The notes under the pieces are model-generated. The model was not told the DNA's origin. It did not search any database and worked only from the letters and a program-made list of their open reading frames with translations. The translations under genes were made by a program, and so were the position numbers. Below, piece by piece: positions 1 through 12,545 of a stretch of DNA of 64,000 nucleotides (its first letter is position 1; every line of letters starts with the position of its first letter). The stretch covers positions 6,386,001 through 6,450,000 of the forward strand of contig OY540821.1 of assembly GCA_961205875.1 (NCBI GenBank). The letters are read 5' to 3'. The DNA comes from Sialis fuliginosa. Taxonomy: Eukaryota > Arthropoda > Insecta > Megaloptera > Sialidae.

Positions 1-488
1 AAAAAAATGTCTGTGTGTGTGCCCCCCCCCCCCACCCTCTCAGCAAAAAAACATCTTCAATTTACTTAATTTAAAAAAAACTTGATATATAATTCCACAT
101 ACCTCAGTTCAATTTAGCGTTTCTATACATCAAAAAGTAAACCTGGCTTCACTTAAATAAATTTATTTATTTATAGTGGCCTTTGCCATATTATATTTAT
201 TTATTCATACACCGTAAATGTCATATAATCTGCTATTTCTCATTTATTTTCAACATGTTTCTTCGCGTCGCGTCGTCATTTCAAATCTTTCTCAAAGCTT
301 TGATATTATTATAATCTAACTGCGACATATATTATAATATGTATGCAGGTAGGAAAATAGTAAGTAGTAAGTAGTAGGTACTCTAACAAATTGTCAGAAA
401 AGTAGGTATTTGCAAGTCAGTACAGATTAGCTTTTATGAGCAAACACATTTGACGTGAATAATTTTTATTATAAAATTTTTAAGTTTA

Positions 489-560
489 ACCTTGGGTAGC
501 ATAAAGCAAAATTAATCATGATTAGTTAATCAGTTGTTTTCAAACCATTATTACGTCAAT
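489..560. repeat. Half copy of the CCTTGGGTTGCATAAAGC element
   Basis: ACCTTGGGTAGCATAAAGCA and the next 50 bases, to CCATTATTACGTCAATT, match the left part of 24190-24434; the right part is missing. Confidence 0.55.
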
Positions 561-638
561 TCTAAATATCGGTATGATGATGACTTCCATGTTCTTTAAT
601 ATATTTTTAAATAATTTTTAATATATGAGAAATTTCAA

Positions 639-2466
639 TTAGTACGTCTGGTACGTAAAAAAACCCTGCACTTTTTGATTGGGGTATGACACTTTCTGTG
701 CCCATAGATAAGGTTAAAAGAATAATTTTCAGATAGGGAGCCACTTTAGAATCCGTGCAGAACACCATTATATCGGCTATTAAAAATGGCTGTATCTCAG
801 CTCCTAGTCATCTGATTTCAATTTTCTTTTATTTGTTTTAAAGTTCTTATTGAGAAGATTATTTTTTGTCATTATACATTTTTCTCTAAATCTTAAGGGT
901 TCCCCACAGTTTTTGAAAATCTGAAAATTTTACTTTTCTTACGAACTAAATTTATATGTAACTTTTTTATTGTGCCCAATATCATTTTTTTACTTCATAT
1001 AAAAAAGAAATAAATTTTATTCTGCTTTCCAATGATAACAAGATAATACTGTTTTAATTAACAACTTCTTTGGAAAAAGCGTGTTAAATAAGAAAAATAG
1101 ACTATTTTTGGATCATTCCATGTCAAGTTTACCTTTTATCATATGAAATTTTATGTTGGGATCAATTTTCTCATATGGCATAGTTAAAAAATTGAAAAAT
1201 CTGTCATGGATGTCACTGAACTTTCTTATACAATAAAAAAATGAACGTGTATCTACTAATATAAAACAAATAATTTTGGGTTACTGATGACAGATATAAA
1301 AAAATTAATAGAACATAAACTATAGATAATAACGTTCTCTACATTTTTTGTTATGGACATTTCATTCTGTCATGAACTTGTTTAAATAAAATGGAAAAAA
1401 ATTTTAAATATAATTAAAAAGATTTTTTTTTTTAATTGGTAAGAGATACAAAAAAATTAATGGAACATAAACTATAGAAAATAACATACTCTACAACTTT
1501 TATCTCAATTATTTATTTCTGCTTTAAACCATTTCAAATATAATTGAAAAAAAACGATTATAACCTCAAAAACTTTTTTTGGGAGAAATGACATAACATA
1601 AATTATAAATAATAATATTCTAAACAAATTTTTCTTTAAACATTTTCTTCCAACACGTACCGTTTCAGAAATAATTCGAATAATTATAAAAATTACAGTA
1701 AACATCCGTTTCCGGTTTAAAAAAAATCAGGTTTTCTTTCTTAAAACAAATTAATCCTAAATATAAAATATTACCCCTCTATGTACTGTCATTTTTGAGT
1801 TACAGCGTTTACAGACAAACAGTTACACACACAGACAGACAGACAGACAGACATGATGATAAAAATAGTCAGAATTGATTCAGGGAAGGTATAAATGGAC
1901 ATTTCCATCAAAAACTTGAATCCGAGAAACCAATACAGGTAAACTTGACATGGAATGATCCAAAAATAGTCTATTTTTCTTAGTTTAACACGCTATTTCC
2001 AAAGAAGTTGTTAATTAAAACAGTATTATCTTGTCATCAATGGAACGCAGAAAAAAATGTCTTTCTTTTTTATATGAGGTAAAAAAATGATATTGGGCAC
2101 AATAAAAAAGTTATATAACAATTAAGTTTGTAAAAAAAGTGAAATCTTCAGATTTCGGAAAATTGTGGGGAACCCTTAAGATTTAGAAAAAAATGAATAA
2201 TGATAAAAACTATTTTTTTAATAAGAACTTTAAAATAAACAAAAGAAAATTGAAATGAGATGATTAGGAGCTGAGATACAGCCAATTTAATAAAAACTGT
2301 GAGGGCCATCTTTAATAGCCGATATAATGGTGTTCTACACGGATTTTAAAGTGGCTCCCTATCTGAAAATGTTTCTTTTGACCTTATATATGACCACCGA
2401 AAGTGGCATACCCCAATCAAAAAGTGCAGCGTTTTGGCTTTATTTGCCACGAACCAGACGTACTAA
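639..2466. mobile_element. 1.8-kb fold-back element with ~500-bp inverted arms
   Basis: The left arm (about 639-1135, starting TTAGTACGTCTGG) is mirrored by the right arm (about 1936-2466, ending CCAGACGTACTAA), with shared blocks such as CACTTTTTGATTGGGGTA and GATCATTCCATGTCAAGTTT. The 800-bp centre holds AT-rich sequence and a (CAGA)n run near 1832-1852. Confidence 0.75.
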
Positions 2467-2696
2467 ATGGGATATTTTATTTAAGAATGCAGTGATGTAG
2501 TTGCCGTAGTTTTTGACGGTAAAATGCACTATTCGTACCGTCAAAACCCCGGCAACCACTGCATTCTTCTAATTTGTTCGGAATTTTAGAGCAGTGGTAA
2601 TAAATGTATACTAATGTGAAATATTATGGATTTTTAGATGTACACTTGTCACTATTGCTGTTAGATATTTGACTTTTACATAATGTGCATATTAAG

Positions 2697-2968
2697 GTAA
2701 GTCAAAAAAATGAACATTCGCTCTCGTTGCAAAATAAGTGAGTTTATGACCTAAAATAAATCCTCGCCGAAGGATTACTCTGTAGTTCAATTTTAGGAGG
2801 TTCCGCAAATAATTTTTCAATGTTATTTAAATGGGAAACGGGGGCCCCCTTTGCGACACCTCTTAAAATTTAACTACAAGGTAATCCTCCGGCAAGGATT
2901 TATTTTAGGTCATAAACTAACTTATTTAGTAATGAAAGCGAGAAACAAATCATTCTTTTTTTTTAATA
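2697..2968. mobile_element. Palindromic MITE
   Basis: Inverted arms share TTTATGACCTAAAATAAATC and GGATTAC blocks (about 2752-2785 and 2882-2922), extending to AAAAATGAACATTCGCT and its decayed mirror near 2940-2965. Confidence 0.6.
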
Positions 2969-3164
2969 ATACCAGACTTGTTTTTCATTGAACATATTTG
3001 GTAAAAAAATGTGTTTAAATCTAGTTTAAAATGTTTTCCACTTGACAGACACATTTTCAATAGAATCATTTAATTTTTTAATACCGCGCTTTGGATTGAT
3101 GATTAAAATTAAATTATTACTTTTGTTATTATCAACTCTACTTAAAATTTCTATAATACAGGAT

Positions 3165-3400
3165 GATTCAGGACTAACGTGCTAAATTTTAACTGTAGAT
3201 CGAGGAAATTATTTTAAGTAGAAAACCTTCCAAAGATTTCGCTCAAAATTAGTTTTTATTTAATATCTTGAAAACGGTATGAGACAGTAATGAAATTTGA
3301 TAACCGGTTTAGTATTAATAAATGTTATCGATTTCCAGTATCAACCAATAATAATTTAGACCAAGGGTGTATGGGTATATTTTTATCTAGTATTTGTGTT
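3165..3400 (+). repeat. Dispersed repeat shared with 9590-9775
   Basis: Both contain TTAGTTTTTATTTAATATCT, GGTTTAGTATTAATAAATGT and TTTCCAGTATCAAC in the same order. The boundaries and class are not clear. Confidence 0.5.
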
Positions 3401-3837
3401 ATTTAATTTATGATTTCAGACCCCCGTCCTCGCCTCTTCGGGTTTACAAGTTATAATATCCGAGATATATACGGTTTTCATAAAGTCCAATTTTAAACAT
3501 ATTTTGAATACGAAATGAAGTTTTATATTCGGTTTTAACATTCTTGAATACGTGCCACCGATATACAATAACTTAAAATGCTTTCAGATACATTTTTCTT
3601 AAAGAACGAAATATTTTATAAAAAAAGAAAATAAATAAAATATAACTTTTTTGTATTTTATTTCTTATTTTTAATAAATTCTATTTGTGAACGAAGTTTT
3701 TTAGATAATAATGAAGTTTTGAATTTCTAAAATATGAAGAAAAAAACTTTTACCCGCAACAAATTTAGGTTAGATAGAAGCTGTCAGACATAAAACCCAC
3801 GAAGAAGAAGAAGAAGGTTAGGTAATGTAAATGTCTG

Positions 3838-4082
3838 TTATGACATTTAATAAAACAAGTTTCGCGTACAATTGTCACACACATATTTATTTTATCTGAA
3901 GTAATATTATAATTAATAAATTGTTTGGGATACAAACTAGCCTATGTTCTTCCTCAAGATGCAAGCTATCTCCCTGCCAAATTTCATCAAGATCGGTTCA
4001 GCGGTTTATCCGTGAAAAGGTAAGAAATAAACAAAGAGAAAACACACTTTCGGCATTTATAATATGGATTAATATGAAAATA
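3838..4082 (+). repeat. RTE-like 3' tail
   Basis: GCCAAATTTCATCAAGATCG and CAGCGGTTTATCCGTGAAAAGG, then AAACAC and GCATTTATAATAT. This string is typical of the 3' ends of insect RTE-type retroelements. No reverse transcriptase is present. Confidence 0.5.
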
Positions 4083-6488
4083 TTTACTCTTTTTATATAT
4101 GTCTCTTTTTCAGTTATTTCAAATATTCTCTCTGTCCCATAATACTTGACAGTTTTCGTTTCGTGGCCGCGACTTATCAAAATATATATAAAATATCTAT
4201 CTCAATATTTGTTTCTTATATTTTAATTGATCATACTTCTTTATAAACTACTCTTAAATAAAAATATACTAACTTTTTTGTCAAAAAATTAATTTTAAAG
4301 AAACATATACAGTAATATGGGACAAGAAAAAAGTATTATGGGACAGAGGGAGTATTATATAAACAACATAAAATACGAATGGTTCTCAAAAAAGCGAAAA
4401 AAATAAAATTACATACTCAAAATCCTTTATTATAAAAAAAATATTTTGTAGGGTACTTCTGACCAACCTACTGGAAATTCAAAAGGGTTAAAAGTGGTTC
4501 AAATAACCATATGCAACATACTTCACACATTTCAAAAACAAACCATTGAGTGACCCTCTAAGACAATTGTGCCAATTTCATCTGCGTTAGTTACAGTTTA
4601 CCCCTGGTTTTCCCCTACCCCTGAAGCTATTCCAGGGGTTGTTCGCCCCGACTGTGTCTAGACAGATAAAGTGCATCTCTTTCACAATATATAAACGTAA
4701 GTTTTTGTGTAAAACACAACGCTTTTTGTGATTGATTGTTATTTCAACTATATAGAATAAAAGTTATATTTGTTATTTTTATTAATTTCTTCGTCAAATA
4801 TTTGTTTTAACTTACTATTCGATTAACGTTAGGGCTTCACCCGAAACGAGACAATTTCATCTTATCTCATCTCGTAAAAAATGAACCCATATTGTCTCGA
4901 ATAAGAAAATTTAAGGGGATTATTGAGATAAATTTATAACTAGAAAACTGTAAGACTCTGGACCAAACTTGGTATAGTGAATTTGTAGGTAACATTATAA
5001 CACACCAAAATAATGATACAAAAATACCACATATTATAGGTACTTTTGGAGAAAAATGTCATTTTCATAAAAATTTTCGAAAAAATAAACATATTTTTCG
5101 ACTTTGATGAGCAATAATTCTGAACTGGAAACACGGCTAGCAATAACGCTAATATTGAAAAATACGTTAGTTAATTACCTATGAAACTGACTCATTGTAG
5201 TTGCTCTAGTTACGTTACTTTGGAAGTTATGAGATAATCTTTGTTTGTAAGTACTACTCTGAGGGAAGTTTTTAAACGCCATGTAGCTCAGACAGTGTTG
5301 AAGATAGACCCCACCTTCCTGTACAATTTTTTACTCTTAATGAGCCAAGGAATCAGCTCTTAAAGTATCTGTATCCCAAACCAGACCATCCTGTATATAA
5401 AGTATAATAATTACTATTGAATCATATCATATATTGAAATACAATACGACACTTTTTGCTCTGGCCAAGAAATTTGATTAAATGCTTTGTTTATTTAATG
5501 GTAAACAAAGAAAAAGTGTAACATAATACATAAGTATTTTTTATGTAATAACAGGAGGTAGGTACTTAATTAAATTTTCCAAGAAAAAATAGCATGTCAC
5601 ATTTGATCAATACTACAAACAACATAAAGTTCAGTTATATAATATGTTATTATGAAACACAAGTTTTATTGTTCTTGTATTTTTTATGTGAAAAATATAC
5701 ACTATACTGTTTTTTAATGATAATAAAAAAAAAGAATTTCGTTGTGTAACATTAATGAAAAGTGTTTTTTGTCGTAAAATTTTCGTTCAATAGCTAACTC
5801 CATTTTCCGTCGATTTAAAAAAATGTATACTTAATTAGTAGTATTAGTTTTTATGAACAATTTTTAAAATTTATAAAATCTAATAACAATTTTTTACCCC
5901 TATTAAGTTTGAACTTTTTTTGTGATATAGTATACGTGGATTTTTATTTTAAAGAATATTTTCCTAAAATTCCTCTTTATAATATGTATAAGGAGCTATG
6001 CCACATGCCTAAATATAAAAAAAATCTATTCTATTATTCCAAAATTTAATATGTTGACTATAGTATTTATCGTTGGTAGTCGCACCAAAGCCTCGTTATT
6101 TTTCAGATTTTTTGAACCAATAGTTATAAAAGAGGGGGTAGATAAAATACTATTTGGAACCCCCCACAGGCGCCATTTTTGAGTTCGAAAAAAAATTAAA
6201 AACGGGGTCAAATTCTTCTGAATGAGATCTAAGGCGTGTGGCCTTGGTATACATTTTTTTATTTGCTTTAAAGCCCCGCTTCAGGCTTCAATTTTGATTT
6301 AGAAAAAAATAAGAAAGAGATTTGGTTATATATTTTGAAGTGCCACATGCCTTGATATAAAAAAAATATATTTTTTACTTTAGCTCCGTAGCACCCCTCC
6401 TGAATAATTACAATTTCAAAAAATTGTATATCTTTTACTAGAGGATATCATTTTACATGTTCAGTAAAAAAAGTTTCTAGCTTATATA

Positions 6489-6770
6489 TAGAGATTGGAA
6501 AAATAGTTGTTATTTTCAATGAAATAGTTACAACTTGAATTTTTTTCGGAAAATAGTTGGTAAATATTTTTTTTACGATTTAATAATAATTAGTGCAAAC
6601 GAAGCAGTAAAAAGTGTCGCAAATAGTTTAAAAATAGTTGGAAAGGTAGCAAGTTGATTTCAAATCGTGTTCAATCAAACCAGTTTTCTGAAAACGATGG
6701 AGATATGTAATAAAAATTACAATAAATGCATTTTTTCGCAATAGTTGAAAAACTATTTTTACAATTTCTA
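6489..6770. mobile_element. TAGAGATTGG hAT-like MITE, copy 1, duplication CTTATATA
   Basis: Left end TAGAGATTGGAAAAATAGTT; right end AACTATTTTTACAATTTCTA. The 8-bp flanks CTTATATA (6481-6488, 6771-6778) are identical. Close relatives are at 40165-40443 and 43998-44268. Confidence 0.8.
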
Positions 6771-7194
6771 CTTATATAATTTTCGAGATATTTTACTTTG
6801 TCTGAAAAGGACACACGGACGGACGACAAAGTGAGATGAATAGGGTTTCTTCAGAACCCTAAAAATATTTGAGCCCTAAAATCAAATATAACATAATGTA
6901 AAGAGTTATCGTAAGCTGCAAATATGTTATTAATTCAAATACATAGTTCCAATTTCCAATACAAAGCTCTACCTCACCAATACATGAACTCACCCATACC
7001 ACCCACCCACAATTCTGATCAATACAAGCTACACGAGCAAATTAACCACTCCAAGCATATTAATAATACTGTATACATTATTATACATATTATAAAATAT
7101 TGACCTGAATACATATCTTTATAAATAAAAACAATAGGACAAAATCACGTGGTCTGAGACTTTAAAGAAAAAACCAGTCTGATGTTTTTCACAT

Positions 7195-7375
7195 GGTTGA
7201 GGCGGGTCAGGATCGGCAAAGGCCCTGACTAGTGGGGAAAGCGGCGCAGGGGAAGCGAGTGGGGTTTTAAAGGCGTCTCGACGCGTCCGTGACGGTCGTT
7301 ATGGCAACGATGCCCGCGCACACACCAACACAGATGAAGGCAGATAACACCTGTTTCGCTGTACCCGCGCAGAAT
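7195..7375. promoter_or_regulatory. CpG-rich island, possible promoter
   Basis: This is the most GC- and CpG-dense unexplained stretch in the window, for example GGCGTCTCGACGCGTCCGTG and ATGCCCGCGCACAC. It is not part of a repeat seen elsewhere here. It contains an RFX X-box match at 7295-7308, and a CACGTG E-box lies at 7146-7151. No adjacent coding exon was identified. Confidence 0.35.
7295..7308 (+). promoter_or_regulatory. RFX X-box match
   Basis: GTCGTTATGGCAAC fits the X-box consensus GTHNYY-AT-RRNAAC bound by RFX factors at ciliary gene promoters. One match alone is weak evidence. Confidence 0.3.
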
Positions 7376-7490
7376 TTTAAAATACGTATGTTGTGATTTA
7401 ATAATTTCAACGTGACGCGATTATATGTACTTTAGGGACTTAGGACCTTCATCGCCTCTTGAAAAAACATCTGCCAAGTAAATGCACAGT

Positions 7491-8180
7491 GCTTCCTCGT
7501 GCTAAATTCACCAAAGGTAGTTAATTATTGAACAATTTAAATAAAAACCGATAATGTTGAGATAAATTGCCTGGAATTGGTTAACCATTTAATTTTTATA
7601 CAATTTTACAAAAAAATATTACTTCGAAATTTTTCTCAAGACACACCTGATTATTTTTTCGTATATTTTCAATTTTTTGACATGTCAATTCAGAAAAACA
7701 AAACACGAATTTTTAAAATAAATTGAGATAAATCTTTGTAAGGGAATATTTTACAACAAACGTTGTAGACCCATATTATAGGAAATTTAATGTTCTACAA
7801 AAAAGATTCTATAAAATTTTCACGTAAAATGTGTAGTTCTTGAGATATCTTGAAAAAATAAATATTTTGGAATGCCACCCCTCCCCCTTACACACGATTT
7901 TGATGATTTTGAAATGGGACCGTCCTCAAACCAGACCCAACCATCCGACCAAATTTCAATAATATCGGTTCATTGGTTCATGAGTTATGCGTGTGACAAG
8001 GATTCAGTGGACAGACGGACGGGCGGATGGACGGACAGACAGACAGACACGGAACGAAAAGTGTTTGTCTTGACGTGAAACGGATAAATCAATTTAAAAT
8101 TTTGAAATCGGAGAACATTTTTTTTGTCTCAATCTGAAACGATCACAATGCTTCTCGTATCTTCGATATTGCGAGGAAGC
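7491..8180 (+). mobile_element. GCTTCCTCG-ended element, copy 1
   Basis: Starts GCTTCCTCGTGCTAAATTCA and ends TTCGATATTGCGAGGAAGC. A run of GACGGACAGACAGACAG-type repeats lies near 8010-8055. Related full or partial copies are at 18959-19680, 19718-20046, 46708-47106, 55925-56460 and 61591-61720. Confidence 0.65.
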
Positions 8181-8214
8181 AATTAAGCAAAATTGTACGT
8201 CAATTTATAAGAAA

Positions 8215-8937
8215 CTAACTGGGCCCGCGCGGCTTCACTCGAATTATTGTTTAGGATTTAAAAAATATATAGTTGAATTAAGTACTAACACGATTAGTTA
8301 TTATTGTAATAAAAACCAAACAGCACTTAAATTACCTACCTAACAAAAACGAATCAGAACAAATAGTAAAAATAATTTTTGCTCTATTTAAATTTAAAAG
8401 TTAATTATTGAAAACAAAATAAACAATTGACAATCAAAAGAATACCGGCCTGTGATCATTCCCTCTGCCCTGCGTCTACTCGACACACTCCCTTCTTGCC
8501 GCACGCCGCGACACGGGTCGCCATCGCGCGAATAATATGTTCCCGTATGTATATTTCGATATTTTCTAAACTATACGACCAAATTGGATGTTGTAAAAGG
8601 CAAATTATATCTACATTAAGTACTTATGGCGATGAAATAATTTATTTCGATAAGGATTAATGTTTTGCAGGTCATAAGTCCACGTAAACAAAATCCAAAT
8701 ATTTTAAATTTTCTTTGTAACATAAAAGCAGTCATTGTGGCTTAAATACGAGTATACACAATTCTTTAATACATTATTTTGTTCAATATTGAACGGTTTA
8801 GGCAGCGTATTGCAAAATAGCGCGCCGACGGCAAAATTTTTTCTGACTTGATTTACTATTATTGTAACTGCTTAGTTGTTATGTTACCTAACGTAACAAA
8901 ATATAGCCTATAACATGGCCAGAGAATGTATCTATGA
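8215..8937 (-). repeat. Helitron-like or LINE-derived repeat, inverted copy
   Basis: The reverse complement of 38821-39588 with small differences: TCATAGATACATTC at its 5' side, GCGCGGGCCCAGTTAG at its 3' side. CpG-rich around 8450-8530. The 3' CTAG/TTAG end recalls Helitrons, but no hairpin was confirmed. Confidence 0.5.
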
Positions 8938-9589
8938 ATTAAAAAAGAAACCACGATTTATTTTATAGTGACACTTCTCTAAAACGACGAAAGCAATTGA
9001 TATACATATAATAATAAACCAGATGTAACCAAGAGAATATTTTTAACCTGCAAATAAGAAAAACTTGACATATTTAATTCCAATTAAAAAAACAAAAAAA
9101 TAGATTGTCACAAAATTTTTAATTTCATTTAAAAACTTACAATAAAGCTTTTTGTCTGGTCAGTCAGCTTAACAACTGCAACTTTTAAACCCCGGAAAAA
9201 AACAAGAGCGTGTATTTATTAATTATCACTTTATTTTACAAACAAAAAATTAATTTCCATTCTTACTTTGTTCGCGTTCTCAAGTTAAAATACAAAATAC
9301 TATAATATAATTCTAAACGTGAAGGTCTGGACAATACTAATTTCAAAATTATTTCTGCTGTTAAATATGTATCTAGTACAGTAACCCCCTCCCCTCCCGC
9401 GACCCACAAGGGAAGGATTAACTTTAACTGTTTTTAAAGAAACTGTATAGGCAGGGGCGCCGACTACATGGGGTTTAAGGGGCTCAAGCCCCCCCCCCCC
9501 CCAATAAATGTATACCTTCTGCCTGTGAAGTTGACTATAATAAAAGTATATGAAAAGCAAAATATTTTAAACAAAAAACTTTATATTAA

Positions 9590-9775
9590 CATGTGTCCGA
9601 ATTTTTTTCATAAAGAAGCTACATAGCTCTCCGAAGATTTTTAGAAAATTAGTTTTTATTTAATATCTTAAGAACCTATTGTGATGCAGTTATGAAATTT
9701 GATGACCGGTTTAGTATTAATAAATGTTATCTATTTCCAGTATCAACTAATAATAGTTTAGACCAGGGCCGTCGA
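9590..9775 (+). repeat. Dispersed repeat shared with 3165-3400
   Basis: Matches 3165-3400 over about 150 bp and lies inside the larger hAT-like MITE at 9452-10605, so it may be an older insertion carried within it. Confidence 0.45.
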
Positions 9776-10007
9776 TTTTTATCTATAGTATTTCTTTTAT
9801 CTTTATTTTTTTTTACTGAGTTGCGTACTAATATAAGATTATATGACACATAACACAAAAAAATATACTTTGCTTATTTGTATCCATACAAAATAAATGA
9901 CTGCAGAATTTTATTTAAAAAAAAAGTTCACGTTAATATACCTTCTTATAATAATATACCTCCTTAGACCTATAGCCAGTTATATTACTGTTAAACGTAC
10001 TTGCGAC

Positions 10008-10440
10008 CAGGGCCGGATTAACAACGTAGCAGGAGTAGCAAATGCTACGGGCCCGCGTTTTTGGGGGCCCCCGCGACTTTTCGGAAAAATATATTTTTAG
10101 TTTAATATAGTATATTAAAAAAAAGGGGAACAAAAAATGAATAATGCGACTAAAAAAAAAACAAACTCTTCAAGTTTTTATTATTATGTAGTCCAAACTT
10201 TTTAATTCATAAAATCTAAAATTTCAATCGGTATGACCAAAAAAAACAAAAAAAAGGTCTTCAGTTTTTAATGTATATTATATTTTCCATTATTTATAAA
10301 AATTCTCATAATCCAGTCCATATAGATTTTTTTTTAATCGTTGATACCCAGAGTTTCACCCCCCCCCCATCCCTACGCCAATGCCAAGGGCCTCTTTATA
10401 ACATTTGCTACGGGCCCCGCGCTTTCTTAATCCGGCCCTG
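10008..10440. mobile_element. hAT-like MITE (CAGGGCCGGATTAA ends) with duplication CTTGCGAC
   Basis: Ends CAGGGCCGGATTAA and TTAATCCGGCCCTG are perfect inverted repeats. The target duplication CTTGCGAC is exact (10000-10007 and 10441-10448). Nested inside the 9452-10605 element, so it is the younger insertion. Confidence 0.88.
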
Positions 10441-11087
10441 CTTGCGACTAAAAAAACGTAACTTAAAATGGCTATTTATTGATAAAGCATCTAACGTAAA
10501 CTTTATGGGGGGGGTACATGATATTATTATTTTATCTTATATAATGGAGGAGGGAGTCCAAAAAAATTGCCCCCCCCCAATATTTTTAACAAGTCGGCGC
10601 CCCTGTGTATAGGTACAATGTACAACATGCAGTGTTAATTTTATGTGGAAATTTTAAGGATTAAACAATCTTCGAAAGGGTTGACGAACCCTTTACTATT
10701 TGCCGATCGATATCAGGTTAAAGTCCAGCGTTTGGGTTCGGTGAAACTTCAGGATCCAGCTCTATATAGGGTGTATAATTATTATAGGACCAGGTATTTA
10801 TTATTATAATATCAGAAAAGTTCAAATAAGAAATATTTCTGGTTTTTTAATGTGAATAGAAATATGACATCCAAATTTATAAACTTTCGCTTGCTTCGCG
10901 CGCTCGGTAGGCAACTTTTTTTTACAAACCAATTAACGCCCAAGAGTGCGTCAACGCAATATTAAAGATTGAGGAACTTGGGCCCCCCAAAACTATATAA
11001 ACATATCAACAAAAAATTTATTTCTTATAATTTTTTAAACCATCCCTTTGGGCATTAATGCGGGTTAAATGGAATGGTATTATAATT

Positions 11088-11672
11088 TATGGTCGAGCGG
11101 GGTAAATATGAAATACCAAAAAAATAGGGTAAAAGTGAAACAAGCTTGCAACTAAAAAACTAATTTGTTTATAGGAGAATTATAAAAACTGACATCATCA
11201 TTAAAGGTTTGTTAAAGTGACCTGAAAATATGAATCACCTAATAAGTGATGTGTCACCCCTCCCTTTGTCATCCCTGTTAATCGATGTCAAAACGTGTCA
11301 ATTAAATTTTAATTCTTTGCACATAACTTTCTGTATAGCTCAGATATTAATTAAAGTTACAATTTCACATTGATATGCCACAAAGAAGATAAATAAAAGT
11401 TGCCAAAGTAGCTTTTCTTTTAATTTTTCGAGAAATATTTTCCGTTAGAGGCCTGTTTCACTTTTTCCGAAATTAGAGGTTAAAAATGAAACACACTTTT
11501 TTCATTTTTAAAGTCCGTGTTGTATTGTACAGTTCAAATGATGTAAGTATTTAAAATGGTTATTCATAAGCGCATCTAGTAGAAAAAATTAAAGTATGAA
11601 TTTGTATCGTTAACTGTCAAAAAACATGAAAGATTTGTATTTTGTTTCACTTTTACCCCGGTTGACCCTATA
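11088..11672. mobile_element. GGGGTAAAAGTGAAA inverted-repeat MITE
   Basis: TATGGTCGAGCGGGGTAAAT at the left; TTTCACTTTTACCCCGGTTG and ACCCTATA at the right. About 585 bp, with no coding capacity. Confidence 0.6.
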
Positions 11673-12067
11673 CAAAAAGTCTTGTGCTAGCCATAGCAAT
11701 ATATTTTTCTTTTGTTGTTGGTAACATACAATAAAAAACACAAAACAAATTTTATTTTCATTTAAAAAATATACTGCGATTATTTTTTTCTGGAAAATAT
11801 TTTTGAAACGCAAATAGTAAAAGTAATGAATAACTGATTTTATAAACAAAGAAATACGAGAATGTAATAAACCTCACAAACAATGTACATATATTTCGTG
11901 GAAATGTATTTTGTTTAAAGCCTACGCTTCGAAAACATCACATTTAATAAAACATTATTGACAAAAAGTAAACTTAATATGATCGAAAAAATATTTGAAG
12001 TTGAAAAATTAATTTATTCCTAATACGTACATCAAAGATACAAATTGTATTTCATATTAAAAAAAAC

Positions 12068-12545
12068 ATCTGCCTTGGGAACCACGGGATTTTCTTATAC
12101 GTAATCTTAACAGTGAATAGTATACGTGATTCTTATTTTATTAAAACATTTCTGACAAACTAACAAGATAGAATAAAATAAATAACATAGGTAATATTAT
12201 TTTCTACATTATATGTATGACAAATGATTTTTTTTAACGTAATAACTGAAAACGGATGTATTCTCTTGTAAATTTTTGAATTTTCGAATTATTTTTGTAA
12301 TAAGACAAAAATGTTTTAGATAAAAAATGTCGAGTATGTTATTATCTATAATTTATTCCCCATACATTTTTTCCAACATTTATGATTTAGCCAGAAAGAA
12401 TTTTTTTATGTAATTATTTAGATTCACCTACACTGTTCACTCTCAGTATTACGTATAAGAAAGTCACATGGTACGTATGGCAAACACACACACTGTTCAA
12501 TCTCTGTAATACGTATAAGAAAGTCCCATGACACTCATGGCAGAT
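12068..12545. mobile_element. ATCTGCC-ended inverted-repeat element, copy 1
   Basis: ATCTGCCTTGGGAACCACGG...TTCTTATACGTAAT at the left; ACGTATAAGAAAGTCCCATG...TCATGGCAGAT at the right. About 90% alike by eye to 15625-16100. Confidence 0.7.

Larger units (their letters stand above)
2969..6488. other. AT-rich spacer
   Basis: Holds the dispersed repeat at 3165, the RTE-like tail and otherwise AT-rich sequence. Near 4835-4880 is ACGAGACAATTTCATCTTATCTC-like sequence that recurs in diverged form near 21780. No exon was seen. Confidence 0.4.
9452..10605. mobile_element. hAT-like MITE with perfect 8-bp duplication TGTATAGG, host to a second MITE
   Basis: CAGGGGCGCCGACTACATGG at the left pairs with AAGTCGGCGCCCCTG at the right. 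The 8 bases before (9444-9451) and after (10606-10613) are identical, TGTATAGG. C-rich and G-rich runs lie just inside the ends. Another hAT-like MITE occupies 10008-10440. Confidence 0.85.

Noticed and set aside
1832..1852. CAGA repeats here and near 8035, 12850, 19530 and 57645 as a CRISPR or satellite array
   Set aside because: These are short CAGA/CGGA microsatellite runs inside transposon tails, without spacers of constant length.
7872..8078. 68-codon plus-strand frame with DRRTGGWTDRQTD
   Set aside because: The same transposon microsatellite read-through in copy 1 of that family.
8427..8660. 77-codon plus-strand frame in a CpG-rich stretch
   Set aside because: It is part of the dispersed Helitron-like repeat, and the copy at 38821-39588 does not keep the frame.
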